DNA of 64,000 nucleotides from Lasiosphaeria ovina (Eukaryota; Ascomycota; Sordariomycetes; Sordariales; Lasiosphaeriaceae), in contig JAULSN010000004.1 of the NCBI GenBank assembly GCA_033439765.1, forward strand, positions 3,234,001 to 3,298,000, written 5' to 3'. The first letter of the stretch is position 1, and each line of letters begins with the position of its first letter. This document shows positions 26,949 to 38,431 of this stretch, piece by piece. The position numbers and the translations under genes were made by a program. The notes below the pieces were generated by a model. The model was not told the origin of the DNA. It searched no databases and was given only the letters and a program-made list of their open reading frames with translations.

Positions 26949-28010
26949 ATGACAACAAACCACCACAGGAGAGGACCCTGGTCTGAGTCGGAGGATGCCT
27001 ATCTGATGTCGTTGGTGAACAGCCAGGGAGCCCTCAACTGGGTCCGCATCGCAAGCACGCTTGGCTCCAGGACCCCCAAACAATGCCGCGAACGCTACCA
27101 CCAGAACCTCAAGCCGACGCTAAACCACAACCCCATTACGCCCGAGGAGGGCGCGATGATAGAGCGCTTCGTCGAGGATATAGGGAAGCGCTGGGCCGAG
27201 ATCGCGAGGCGCCTCGACGGCCGCAGCGACAACGCCGTCAAGAACTGGTGGAACGGGAGCCAGAACCGCCGGAAGCGGTCCGACAAGCGCAAGGCCTTGG
27301 CCATGCCCTACGACGACAGACAGGAAATACAACCGCGCTTCCCGCACCACCACCCCAACATAGCCACTCCCAGGACCCTGCCAATGCCGTCGTTGTCGAG
27401 GCCCATGCCCGCCCCGCTGCTATCCGCGAGCCTTCACGACGGACGGTACGGCGCCGGCGTGGAGACGCCGCTCTCGTCGCCCCTGTCCAACTCGCCCGAT
27501 TCGGAGCGAGCGCCGTCCCTGATGTCGGACTCTGGGTCTTACTACTCAACGTCGCCGCGGAGCTACGACATGACGTCGCCAGCCAGCCGCGTCGAGCTGC
27601 CGCCCCTGAAGATGCCGTCCGACGGCATGCCGCACTACTCGCCGCGGCCTTCTGTCTCGCCGTCCGACACCAAGCTGCCCTCTCTCAGCCAGTTAGTCCA
27701 CTGCGGGCCGCCGCCGTACTCGGCCTCACCGCTCGCCTCCTCGCCGGCCTATCCCACCTCGCCCGAGATGATGGCCAAGGCGGAATCCGGCCAGCGCTAC
27801 TTCGGCAGCAGCAGCAGCAGCAGGGGCGACTACTTCTCGGCGGCCGCCAACTCGCACTACCCCACGGCCCCGAACTCGCCCGTCATGCCGTCTCCCCTGC
27901 ACCAACTGCGGCCGCCCATGGGCGGGGGCGGTGACCAGCAGCCCCAGAGGAACCACCCGAGGGACGAGCGAGCGACACGTGTCAACGTGTCCGATCTGGT
28001 TAACCACTGA
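26949..28010 (+). CDS. flbD: FlbD/RCA-1-type Myb transcription factor
   Basis: Sequence-specific DNA-binding regulator of the FlbD (Aspergillus)/RCA-1 (Neurospora) type, known in Aspergillus to act in the switch to conidiation and in sexual development. Single exon, 353 aa, in ATG context AAGAATGAC. Two Myb repeats fill residues about 8-107. Repeat 1 has RGPWSESEDAYLMSLVNSQG, NWVRIASTLGSRTPKQCRER and YHQNLKP; repeat 2 has ITPEEGAMIERFVEDIGKRW, AEIARRLDGRSDNAVKNWWN and G. The spaced Trp residues of both repeats are intact. A basic stretch (RRKRSDKRK) follows and may serve nuclear import. The remaining about 230 residues are Ser/Pro-rich and disordered, ending RVNVSDLVNH. It is preceded by a very long gene-free region and a short upstream ORF, and a transposon-like element sits 34 bp after its stop codon. 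Ortholog assignment rests on the Myb pair. Confidence 0.92.
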   Translation: MTTNHHRRGPWSESEDAYLMSLVNSQGALNWVRIASTLGSRTPKQCRERYHQNLKPTLNHNPITPEEGAMIERFVEDIGKRWAEIARRLDGRSDNAVKNWWNGSQNRRKRSDKRKALAMPYDDRQEIQPRFPHHHPNIATPRTLPMPSLSRPMPAPLLSASLHDGRYGAGVETPLSSPLSNSPDSERAPSLMSDSGSYYSTSPRSYDMTSPASRVELPPLKMPSDGMPHYSPRPSVSPSDTKLPSLSQLVHCGPPPYSASPLASSPAYPTSPEMMAKAESGQRYFGSSSSSRGDYFSAAANSHYPTAPNSPVMPSPLHQLRPPMGGGGDQQPQRNHPRDERATRVNVSDLVNH

Positions 28011-28036
28011 GAGCGAGAAACAGCGCGAAGCCCTTT

Positions 28037-28044
28037 TTCACAAA
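28037..28044. repeat. Left 8-bp target-site duplication of the 1.2-kb element
   Basis: TTCACAAA, repeated exactly at 29260-29267 on the far side of the inverted repeats. Confidence 0.8.
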
Positions 28045-28203
28045 GGGACTGTCTACTCGGACCGAGGCAACGTCTTCTAGACCGTAGATGCACCAAAAAG
28101 GTACATTTAGCCATCGCGCCAAGCCACTTGCCCAGCTAAAATCGGATTTTTACACCTTAAAAACCCTAGTTCAATGGATTGAACGCTTCTTCAGATGGCC
28201 TGC

Positions 28204-28254
28204 CCGGCACCCTGCGCCCGCACCCTGCACCCTGCACCCTGCACCCTGCGCCCG
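28204..28254. repeat. CACCCTG/CGCCCTG minisatellite inside the element
   Basis: About six 7-bp units (CACCCTG with CGCCCGC/CGCCCGG variants). It lies just inside the left part of the transposon-like element. Confidence 0.85.
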
Positions 28255-28312
28255 GGCCAATTTTCACCCATACTAGTGGTTGGAGAGGTCCATACGTGAT
28301 GAGGACCAGTAT

Positions 28313-28888
28313 ATGAGGTTCCACGAATTTGACCGTGTTGCTCGGCTACGAGGCAGGCCGCGAGGCTCGACCGTATTCGCCCCGGACCCCCGGGCTCCCC
28401 GGTCCATGGCTCCGTTGTCGACAGAGCCGGTGACAACGGCACCGACACAGACCCCGACAGCCACCTCGACTCGCCGGGCAAGCGGCTTGAATCCTTCCAT
28501 TCGCCGGCAGCCCTCACGGTGGGAGGGTATCAACCTACAACAGGAAGACAGCAGAGACCAGCAAAACACCATGGAAAATCCTCCTACGCAGGCACAACGA
28601 ACTGTGAATGGCCTCACGGTCCCGCCTGCTCGCGGCGGCTGTGGCGGCAAGGCGCAGGGAACCCGGGCAACGAAGGGAGGCGCGGGCAGCCGGCGCGGCC
28701 GTGTTGCAAAGGCAACATCAACACCACGTATATCGTCAGGAGCATCACGAAGTGAGACTTCATCTGGCACTCATGCTTCAACGCCCACGGCGCGTAGGGC
28801 CCGCGGGGGCATTACAAAGGCGCCTACACGCGGTGGAATAACCCGTCGTACTACAAGGGCTTTGGCTGCAGCATTTGAAGCGCAATAA
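28313..28888 (+). CDS. Unrecognised basic, low-complexity ORF inside the transposon-like element
   Basis: 191-codon frame starting at ATG 28313 and ending TAA. The product is rich in Arg, Thr, Ser, Gly and Ala, with Pro-rich N-terminal and RGG/RRG-like C-terminal stretches (for example RARGGITKAPTRGG and ITRRTTRA). I see no transposase catalytic triad, zinc finger or BED motif. It may be the remnant of an element-encoded basic protein, or a chance frame in GC-rich DNA. The frame fits between the inverted repeats and is the only long one there. Confidence 0.35.
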   Translation: MRFHEFDRVARLRGRPRGSTVFAPDPRAPRSMAPLSTEPVTTAPTQTPTATSTRRASGLNPSIRRQPSRWEGINLQQEDSRDQQNTMENPPTQAQRTVNGLTVPPARGGCGGKAQGTRATKGGAGSRRGRVAKATSTPRISSGASRSETSSGTHASTPTARRARGGITKAPTRGGITRRTTRALAAAFEAQ

Positions 28889-29259
28889 AGCAGTGATCTT
28901 GACGATGCATAGGCAGGGCAGCTTTTTATTGCATTTTTAGGCATGTTATGTAAGCAACAACAACGAGGGCAGCTTCGTATTTTATTGCAGAAATGAGCAA
29001 TTTGAGCGAATTCTACGGCCCTGAGAGAAAATTGCCGTCATTTGGAAGTATATTGGCGTTGGCGACGGCGGCGAGGTGTAATTGCGGTGCGACGACGTAT
29101 GTGGCCAATTTGTAATTGATCTGGACTTAGGTGCGCTGGCTACATCCCAGGAATTAGCCTCTTTTTTAGTTCGAAAAGTGGTTTTTTAGTGGCTTGGCGC
29201 CAGCGCGTGATGTACCTACGGTCTAGAAGACGTTGCCTACGGTCCAAGTAGACAGTCCC

Positions 29260-29267
29260 TTCACAAA
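29260..29267. repeat. Right 8-bp target-site duplication of the 1.2-kb element
   Basis: TTCACAAA, identical to 28037-28044. Confidence 0.8.
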
Positions 29268-30099
29268 AGGGTTGCCAATCGCGGAACCATTAAACAGCGA
29301 GCCCGGCAACCGGCAACACGCCAAGCCACCGTTGTTCCGTGTCGGCAGCGAGCCGCACGGCGCCCAGCCCCGCCCCGCTCCGGTCAACTCAGCTCAGCTG
29401 GCACCGGCAGCGTGGGCATGAAGGGGAGCCACACATTCGCCGCTTCGCCAGCCAGACGCAGGAAACTGACTAGCCAGCGCCGTCCATTTCATTACCCAGT
29501 TCATTTCCCGACAAAGATTCGAATCCATTTTCGCACATTTCCGGCCGTGGAACCCGCACACCGAAGACCTCAAAGAACCACGCCTCTTTCGCCGCGTTAA
29601 CCCATTTCTCAACACCTACAACAGGTCTCTCGGTCATTGTTTACGCCGGGGACTCTCGTCACAATAGATGAATCTATGGTGAAGTTCACAGGTAGGCACA
29701 ATGCCTGCGTGACGCTCAAAGGCAAGCCTATTCCACGCGGGTTCAAGGCCTAGGTTGCCGCCTCGACAACCTTACCACTTCATCCTTAACAATCTTTTCA
29801 AGAGCGAGCGAGTATCCTGCAACTGTTAAAACGTCCCCAAACACTGTAGTCCACCACATATAACCCTAACCCTGCCTGCATGCCCGCCCGCCAGTACATC
29901 TAAGATTCTGCCGCGCAGTAATTTACCACTTTTTACCACAATGTAACCAGGCCCTTACCTTTCCACCGTAACCGACCTTCTGCAACCGACCTTACACAAC
30001 CACCAACACATCGTCGGCACCGCATTCAAATCCATGCATCGGTAAGGCTTCATTTTTTTCATCGTTTACAAAGTCGCGCAGTGCTAACTAGCGATAGAA

Positions 30100-30279
30100 A
30101 TGGCCGCCCTTGAAGATCCAAGCGATCTGAGCGACTTGGGAGCTGGGGACGCCGGGCAACAGGCACCCGGGCTGGCAGTGCTCAACACCAAGGCACGCAG
30201 CGTGTTAGCCGGGCCGGCACAACATCACGAGCTTCACATGGCCCTGCAGCCTCTACAGTGGCTGAAGATCGTATTGTAA
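30100..30279 (+). CDS. Doubtful 59-aa ORF preceded by an intron-like sequence
   Basis: ATG at 30100 opens a 59-codon frame (begins MAALEDPSDLSDLGAGDAGQ). It follows directly after a good intron-like segment: donor GTAAGG near 30042, branch-like TGCTAAC near 30081, acceptor TAG near 30096. That suggests a spliced transcript with a leader intron. A second overlapping frame encodes a basic stretch (RIVRPTRSGR). No family is recognised, and it may be a non-coding RNA or a transposon relic. Confidence 0.2.
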   Translation: MAALEDPSDLSDLGAGDAGQQAPGLAVLNTKARSVLAGPAQHHELHMALQPLQWLKIVL

Positions 30280-33200
30280 GGCCTACACGAAGTGGAAGGG
30301 TCCCGCAACTGACTGTGGGAAGGGATTTTCCTTTTTCCCCATATTTTCTTCTCTCTCTCTGTACAAGCACTTCTTTCTTTTTTTTCCTTTTCATGACTGT
30401 CGGCGCTGGGCACATCTCTGCTACAATTACATACATGACGGAACGGCCTCCTAGTAAAATTACTTGGGCGGGGATGATTAATACTTGTGAATAATTAGAA
30501 GATACCAAACCTGGCGGATGTAATTATGGTGGACAAGGCGAATAGTACAGCTCAGTTCTCTTTACTCTTGTGACTACATGCCTACGGACTCGACAGGAAA
30601 AGGATGACCGGGTGGCAAATTCGGCCTCTAGAGGGACCGGAAGAGGGGGATCTCGCTGGCAGTTCAGTTGGGGCAAAAACAATAACCAAACACCACCACA
30701 CACTCGTCCCTCACTCACTGATAATGGCTAGCTATTGAACATGTCCCCAGCGGCAGTCGAACGGCCCCGGCCGCCACGTCATCGGGGGATCGTCGCAAGG
30801 AGGGTCAGGGGAGACGTGATGGGAGGAGAGCGAGAGCGAGAGGGGAGGAGGGGGAAACACGGATGGGAAAAGACAGACCGAGGCGAGGCCAGGCGAGCAG
30901 GCCAGCCCAGGCGAGCGGCGCCTGCCTTGAGCACATCATCAGCCACCTGAAGAAGAAAAAAGGGCCTGCCTGCCTGCCTGCTGCACCTCACTGCGCGCAC
31001 TGCGCTGCACACTGCACACTGAACACTGCAAACTGCACCCTCTGCACGGGTCTAGAGTTTTGCGTGATTGCAGGAGTCGGTAGGTGGTGGTGGTGGTGGT
31101 GCTGTTGCTGTTGCTGTTGCTGCTGTGCTGTGCCCCACCCCACCACGGGGACGGGGCCACGAGGAGGCCTTTTTACCTCGCCTTCCAGATACCTACAGCA
31201 AATCTCCTTTTTGTATTTCTCTCTCTCTTTCTCGGTCTCTGCCTAGCAAACACAACCACGAAGCGCACCCACGCGGCACGCCAACGGGCACGGCAAGGGT
31301 GGGCAGGGACGGGACGGGATGCTGTGTTCGTATGTGCTGCGCTGTGCTCTCGTGTTGTTGTTGACTTTGCCCCCCTGGCCACCTAGCCACCTTCCGTCCC
31401 GATGCCCAGGATAAGTAGATCTTCATGAGAGGCCCCGGGGGCTCAATCTGACCAATCCGGCGCGATCGATGAAGCTCGCAACCCCCCAAGACTGCGAATC
31501 GATAGGCAGAAGGGCCGAGTGCCAGATGAGGACAATCTTGGGCCTTCCTGGCTGGGCGAGCAAGACATGGCATGACATGTGGATGAAACTAAGGTGCCCA
31601 AGCGGGTGCGTGCTAGCTAGCTGTTGGGTTTTTAGCCCGTCCCCGCTAGCCAGGCGAGATCTGGCAAATGCGTGCGCAGTGGAGTCATGCACCGATTGCC
31701 TTATCTAAAACGTTAGGTATTTAGCTTTTGAGAGAACATGATTCTTATACACGAGCGAACCCACCCACCCACGCGATGCCTCACCGAGAAATTTTGACTG
31801 ACCACCTTCTCACCTTACCTTACCTGCCAACCTCACTTGTATTTAACTGTGCTACTTTCTTCATGCATTCTCAGTAATCGCATCCGACAAAGTAACTGCG
31901 GAATATACGGAATTCAGATGGAATAAGTGCGCAGTAGTAATGATCAACCGTATCCATGCTAATAACGACGCACATATCAGCTGCGCATGGGTGGGCTCTT
32001 GGGACAGCCGTTGGGGCGCAGATCCGTCCTACATATACGGGATGGATTATACGTTACGTCGTGCCGAATGCACTATTCCCTTTCCCCAGCTTTGCTGGAG
32101 AGTTAGGAGGGGAGGGGAGGGGAGAATGCAGGAGTCTGGCACGGCTTTCTGCAACAGGATAAGAACATGCTCCTGAGTCGTGAAGACGGTGGGAAAAAGG
32201 GGGCCGCGCAACTGCCTGCAGGTAGACTCTCTCCGCTTTGAAGCCACGAAGGGAAAGCGACCCCGGGGGCCACGTTCTTTCCTAATCTCGAGTCCACTCC
32301 CCATCGTCCATCCCAAACTAGTGCTAGCAGAAACAATAAAGCCCTTCTCCTCATTCCCCGCCAAGCACACCAAGAAAAGGTCCGAGAAGAGGATGAGTCG
32401 GTCGAGGTGCCAGATAAAAAGAGGCAAGAGCGGAGGGGCCCCGCTTCCCCATCTGGAACGTGCTTCAGCCTGTCCGTTCATGGAAGGTACTGTATACAGT
32501 TACACAGTTACACCACTCGGCAGCAAGGTGAGAGATTCACCGGACTAGTCCTGATCTAACGGTCAACTGGTGTGGAGCACGAGCTTGCAGCAAATCATCT
32601 CCCCATCGGCCTTTCCTTCGCGATTCCGGATCCGACCACGGATGGCTCCCGATCGAAGCTCACCTGAAAGAAGAAATATTTCACCTAAAAAAAAAAAAGG
32701 AAGGAGAGATGCCGACATCTTGAAGAATTGTTCTTGCTTACCCCGACAGTAATTACGGAGTTGTCGATAATTATATCACATTTGCGGGGACTTGCAACAA
32801 ACGAGCAGTGTGACAGACCATGAATGATCTTCAAGCTTGATATTGAGCACACAGGCAAACAAAAGAAGGATGACCACGGCTGGAGCCCTTCCGTCTGCAA
32901 CGTCCATCGTCACCATCACTATCACCGTCACCCAGCCATTGAGAGGGAGATCTCCGCAACCGATGCACATATATCCCTGCCGTGTGACGTTGGAAGCGGA
33001 AGGGACCATCACGGCAAGAGCCTTCCTCAGTCTTCACTCCTCACAGGTTCATCGCAAGGAAGGTGGTGACCGGGACGGGGGGCGGGGGGAGGATACCGTA
33101 AGTCGCAACTTGCATCTCCTCGTCGTTTCTTGTCTCATTCTGTGGGATCCGCTCTTTTCTGTGGTACTTGGACAGGCGCCTGAGCCGAACCGGCGGATCA

Positions 33201-35566
33201 GCCATCGACTTCTCGGGACCCCGTCCGTGATTGATCGACGCTATGCCGCTTCGTTTCCCTCTCTCGGGCCCTTTTGTCAACCCGTTTCGTCCGACCTAGA
33301 CCCCATGCAATGCAACTCTGCCCCAGAGTGTGACTTGGGCGCGCGCGCGCGTGCGCGCAACCGACCGCCGCCGACTGCTTTCTCACTACCTTTGGAGATT
33401 CCGGCTTGCCTGCCTGCCTGCCTGCCCGCCTGCTTGCTGGCTGGCTGCACGGACAATCAATCTAACGGACGGGTGCCCTGCGAGGAGCTGGGGTGTGACG
33501 ATCACTTTCCCGGCCCTCTTTCGTCAACGCTCCTTTGGCACGTGTGGCAGTTCGTGCGAGCGTGCGGCGCCGCATGCCCATCATCATAGCAAATGAACAA
33601 ACAACGGGGTCGCGACACGGCACCGAACAGGCCATCCCCTCCCTCTAATCTCGTGTCCTTTTAACACTATTTGTGGCACAAGTTGACACTGATTTGCGGC
33701 GCGCGCGGCCAGGCACAAGGGAATACGCAGTAAGAAGAGTTGACGATCCGAATCGCAACGAGTTTATTACACTAGCGTCAGGTAGTTAAACGAGGAGGTG
33801 CACCACCATTTAATAAAATCCCCGCTAGCAACTACTTCCCCCCCCCCATGTCACGCCGCTTTGCCCTGTGATGGCGGCTGACGAACAGGGTCGACATGGG
33901 TCTCCGGGGACGACAGCAAGCCACTCGGGACCTGAGGTCGGCGACCTCAACCTGCCCGTAAGCACTTTACCTATCATATCGTCCGTGCGTCGCAGTGTAG
34001 ATCCCGCGGCCAGGGGACGTACCTTTTTGCTTTTTCTCTTGGTGTTTGTTTCTTCTTCTCTCGCTTCTGTTGAAGTCCCCCCGTTCCCTCTTTCCCCAAT
34101 TTTTTCTCGTCTAATTCTCCTTGGCGATGAGCGACGACAGGGAACATGGTCCCTCTCTTCTCGCAACCAAGATCGCGCTGAACACGGCAGTTTTCTCCTG
34201 TGCGTGCCCAACGCACACCGCATCATTGTCATCATCATCACCATCCTGTCCTGTCCGGGGGGCCGGCGCAAGCAAGGCTCGATGGGGAAGACGTTAACAG
34301 AATAGATGCATCCTTCACCGAAAAAGGGCGAAAAACTGGGCTTTCCCCCGTTCGGACAGCACATCGCCAAATTTGCATCATCCTCCTGGGACAATGGGGA
34401 TTGTAACTTTGTGACATTTTGTGTGGGCAGGAACGGACAGAGCCCCGCGCCAATCGGGATCCCACAACCCCTCCGTTTTCCCCCCAAGTCGCGGCGCAGC
34501 GAATGAGCGTGAGCCAGAAACCCGATTCAAGGGGGGTTGTAGTGATCGGTTTAAACGGTAGAGTGGGGCCAAGATCCCCTCCGTCGATCAGCTCCCCGGC
34601 ATATAACGTCTTGGCGGTATAACGTTGTAGCAACTCAGCAACTTGAAGATAGACAGGGACAACTCCCGGAGGCCAGGAACATGACGTCTATGGTCTGAAC
34701 CCAACCAACCACTTCCTTCAGTCTCGGTGCTTTAGTAAAGCTCGGTGATGCTTCTGAGACATGGTCTATGAGACATGGGCCTAGGATTCACGATAACTGC
34801 CTTCTATCCAACAACCAACTCATGACTCCCATGGACCAGGTTATAAAGTACCTGCCAGCAGAGAAGCAGAAGACGAAGAAGGAAGATTCGTAAGCGGCAA
34901 GCAATTCCGCGGTTGTGCTACCCTGCCTCCTGCCTCCTGCCGTGACCGTGACGGCGACTCTTATCAGTGGGGGAGAGAAGGGAATAAGCCCGCAGACAAG
35001 GGAAGCTTGTCAACCTTCAAGACAGAGAGGGACACCAAGGAATGAGACAGCCGATCGTGCTCCCCGATCTGGCCGCAAATATCCCCGGAGTTTTTCCTGT
35101 GCCCCCGTAACAGGAAACTAGAAAGTGAAACCGGTGCAACGGTGAAAAAAAAAAAAGAGATACGCAAAAGAAAGATCGGCATTCACCGTGCTGCCAAGAA
35201 CGAGTTCGGCCGTTGATGAGTCTCTTAACCCGGGGCGCCCACGGCCCCGCAGAAAAGAAAAACGACTTTTCTCCTTTGGGACAGGGATATTTGGAATAAA
35301 GACCGGAGATCTCCACGGGACGGGGGTGGGAGGGGAACGGGGGTGCGGGCCTGGCTGGCCTGGCCCCTTGACAAGCTGGGGCAAAAGCTGGCTAGCTCGG
35401 CCGGCTCAAGGCCTTGCCGTGTGCAAGGCCGCACGCACCACCACCATCTCGCCAGTCACCAGGCGGCGCCCCTGGTCTTGACCGTTGAAAGCCGATCAAA
35501 AAGGATGGAGGGGAGGAATCGACAGACATGGGCACGGAGGGTTTAATACGTAAGTTCCATTTCTGC

Positions 35567-35593
35567 GCCGCCGCCGCCGCCGCCGCCGCCGCC
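35567..35593. repeat. (CCG)n trinucleotide microsatellite
   Basis: About nine CCG triplets in non-coding sequence. Confidence 0.9.
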
Positions 35594-36226
35594 TGCCTCC
35601 CCCGCCGTCGGCATATTCGGCCGTTTTATTTGCCAGGTATCCGTATGCACAGTTCTCTGTAACTCTGTATGTTTGATCCTTGATAAGCAAGAGCCTTCAA
35701 CGACCAAGAACGAAAACGTTGAGACAGGGAGGGCTAGGCAAATGAAGAAACGGGCTCGGTACAATACCTGTCACCTACGGATACTGGACCGTTACTTATC
35801 CCAGGCCAGGATTCCACCAACCTAGCCTAGTCGCCCTTGGGTCCGAGCGGTCCGGCCGAGAGAGAGATTTTGATGAGTGATGAGTGACCATCCATCCGGC
35901 CGAATTAGTACATACCTACCTAGTGGCCTTGCAAACTTGCGAATCCGCCGCGAAAATTGTGAAATGTGAAAAGAAATGTGAATACGAATGAATCCATGGC
36001 AGATGAAAGGATTGAGGGGTGCGAATATTCGTAATTAATGAGATTAATTACCTTACCTACCTAGCGCCCCGGTATTCGCACCAGCAAATAAAGAGGGGGG
36101 GCGAAACGGAGAGAGACAAGGTGAAGCACAGTCTCAAAGAAGTGTATTGCAAACATTTTGTAACATCTTCAACCGTTTCTATAGACCTTGTTGACTCTTT
36201 TTTTTTTTTCGTTCAAGGCATTGTGC

Positions 36227-36250
36227 TTGTGTGTGTGTGTGTGTGTGTGT
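36227..36250. repeat. (TG)n microsatellite
   Basis: About twelve TG dinucleotides in non-coding sequence. Confidence 0.9.
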
Positions 36251-37302
36251 TGTGGTTTGTGGTTTGACCGTTGAAAGGCGAGTGACGTCGGTGACAAGGG
36301 GGTTACCTTATAAGGGGGCGGCCGTTTTCTTCAAGACCCGGGAAATATTTAAATCCATGTCTCGCGGTTTGTGCGACGTGAAGCGAATGAAGTGTAAGAA
36401 ATAGAAAGATAAAATAGAAAATAAATAAATGAAAAAAGTCGGAAACCCACCCACCCGTCTTGCAGGAAAAGAGAATTTGTTGCGTTGCAATCTGCAGCGC
36501 GATTGAGGTTTTTTGGGGAATGGGGTTTTCCAACGGTGGTGGTGGTGGTGGTTGGCGGCGGCGCTCGAGGGATGTCTCGCCGGCCAGAGGGAACATGTCG
36601 GTACTTCTGGTGGGCAAAAAAAAGTATGCCTGGCAAGAAATTCGGAGATGCGCTAGGAATATGGCGTGGGCTTGGACCAGTGTTAGTTAATCAGTAGGAA
36701 CTTTAGGGTTAATATGTGGAGCGCCCCCCTTTTTTCTTTCGCTGGTTCAGTGGGAAAGTCAATACAGATAAGGGATAAGGGATAAGGGGGAGGCGGCTTA
36801 GTCAGAGGGGCGGTCGTGGGTTGGGATGACTTCATGTTGCTCGACAACCAGGACGGCGAGACTTGTGTGGAAGAGAATGGCCGTGGAGATTGGCTGGCTC
36901 TCAGTCTATTTTATATTGTGGGTTGATTATGGGATTTTTGTTTGAAAAGAAATTGACGAGATAAACCAAGACGGGGGTCACCTACCTGCTCGGACGAATT
37001 GGTCCGGCAAGGTGACAGGGTCCAAGTGAATGTGTTTTATTTGTCGAGTGCCAAGTTCTCGAGGTGGAAGGGGGAGTGCAATAGGTACCCCGGGCTTGGC
37101 CACACTGACGGGGTCGGGCTATGTAATAATAAATCTAGAATATTTCAAAGAGAGAACGGCTTCGAGGCACAGCCGGCTGTGCCCGGAGGAGGGGGTGATC
37201 ACTGATGAGAGGATGGTTGCTCTCCTTGGACGAGGTCTGCATGAGCTGAGCCTCAGCAATGATACCTAGTCTTTGAAGAAAGATTGATCCGGAGGCTGAT
37301 AA

Positions 37303-38079
37303 CTAATGAGCCGCCTCGCAAAAGATGAATTCGCCTTCGAGCGCCTTGTCCTTCTTCTTCGCAACAAGTACATCATGCACCTGCTTCAGAGTCCAAAACC
37401 CCGTATTTACCAGAATTCTCGTGTATTCCCCCCCATTGGTGTTCGCATTTGGGGGGGTTGGTTCTATATTAGCAAGTTGCCAGCCCTTTTTCAATAATAT
37501 ATACGACAACACGTCCTGGTTGTCCAGGAGTTTCTTCTCAATCACCTTCTTGAGGTATTCGGGCGCCTGAAGCATTGTTGAAAAAGGCTTCCCGTCTGAT
37601 TGCAGTAGTTCAAAGATCAAGACCAATTCCGGCTTGTGGCTTACACACCATACAAGGTGGGACACCCAAGTCTCTTCATCCAACGTCTCTCCGTTTTTTT
37701 CAATGCGGGCGTTGGCGGCGGGGACCTTGAGGCGATGGGCAGACTTCAGCTTGAACTTGCCGTCCTTGTTGCCTGTGTCTGTGAAATATTCTGTGAAACC
37801 TGCCTCTTCGGGTTGAAGCGGGACGCTGAGCCTAAGGACGTCGTACAATGACTGTACTGGACCCAACTGTTTAGTAATTATCACAAGGTAGATTGGGTGG
37901 GGCAGGGCCGGGCCAGGAGAAAAGGACAAGGCATGGCGACATACAATCCAATAAATGCACTCGGCAAGAATGACCGATTCGCTCTTGGCCCTGCCCAGTT
38001 TATCAACCCATTTGAAGGTTATGTAGTGCGTGGCTCGTGCCTTTTCCAAGACTTTGAGCTGATCATCAGTTGGACGCAT
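37303..38079 (-). CDS. Hypothetical protein, two exons, about 232 aa
   Basis: The frame opens at ATG 38079 (MRPTDDQLKVLEKARATHYI) and ends at 37303-37305. A 78-nt stretch, 37944-37867, has a GTATGT donor, an ACTAAAC branch site and an AG acceptor. It contains no stop and is a multiple of three, so splicing gives 232 aa and retention gives 258 aa. Exon 1 (38079-37945) ends ILAECIYWI and exon 2 continues LGPVQSLYDVLRLSVPLQPE. The product is soluble-looking and mixed in charge, with no signal peptide or membrane segment, and no domain I recognise. The C-terminal half has well-formed amphipathic segments (for example PEYLKKVIEKKLLDNQDVLS). It has normal-looking composition and stands alone in gene-poor DNA. 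Lineage-restricted function is possible but not shown. Confidence 0.7.
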   Translation of the reverse strand: MRPTDDQLKVLEKARATHYITFKWVDKLGRAKSESVILAECIYWIVCRHALSFSPGPALPHPIYLVIITKQLGPVQSLYDVLRLSVPLQPEEAGFTEYFTDTGNKDGKFKLKSAHRLKVPAANARIEKNGETLDEETWVSHLVWCVSHKPELVLIFELLQSDGKPFSTMLQAPEYLKKVIEKKLLDNQDVLSYILLKKGWQLANIEPTPPNANTNGGEYTRILVNTGFWTLKQVHDVLVAKKKDKALEGEFIFCEAAH

Positions 38080-38431
38080 GATGGGAAATTTTGTCAGTAG
38101 GTATGTAATGGGAGGAGAACCCGATTGCTGAGGAATAAAGCGGTAAGTAGATAAGCTGACGAGCAGTTGGTTGGACCGCTGTCCTGTCGCGCTTATTTAT
38201 GGCCAGCAGAGTGGGACAATGTGCGAGACCATATTTCCGATCCCTCGAACGGAGTGGTCTTATCAACTTAGGTGCCTAGGTACCTAGGTAATTAAGGCAC
38301 GTATCGCTTGAAACAGGCCGGAGGATGGATTTGGCCATGCCCGAGGCACATACGCCGACATATTCGGCAATGCAATCGAGCTCTTGCTCAGACTCGGACT
38401 CGAGCACTCCAGGGTGCGGCTCCCATTAGGT

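Larger units (their letters stand above)
28045..29259. mobile_element. 1.2-kb DNA-transposon-like element with TIRs and 8-bp target duplication
   Basis: The segment begins GGGACTGTCTAC and ends with its reverse complement. The terminal inverted repeats (28045-28087 and 29216-29259) match over about 43 bp with one mismatch and one single-base indel, and weaker matching continues inward to GCGCCAAGCCACT. Both ends are flanked by the same 8 bp, TTCACAAA (28037-28044 and 29260-29267). An 8-bp duplication is typical of the hAT superfamily, but no transposase is visible, so this would be a non-autonomous copy. Inside are a CACCCTG minisatellite and one open frame. It lies directly behind the Myb gene and probably falls within or ends its 3' UTR. 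Confidence 0.85.
29268..37302. other. Gene-poor 8-kb region between the transposon-like element and the next gene
   Basis: No frame with recognisable domains apart from one doubtful short ORF (separate entry). It contains GGT/GTT (about 31083-31120), TGCC/GGCT (about 33405-33446), alternating GC (about 33341-33356), CCG (about 35567-35593), TG (about 36227-36250) and GGT (about 36532-36552) tracts, plus a short run of two TAACCC units near 29862. CCTACCTAG-type motifs are present near 35925 and 36055. No tRNA or element ends were seen. Confidence 0.45.

Noticed and set aside
27083..27934. 283-codon plus-strand frame overlapping the Myb gene
   Set aside because: It lies in another frame of a GC-rich coding exon, has no domain and a composition explained by the codon bias of the Myb frame.
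29858..29878. TAACCC-like units as an interstitial telomere repeat
   Set aside because: Only two units; too short to distinguish from chance.
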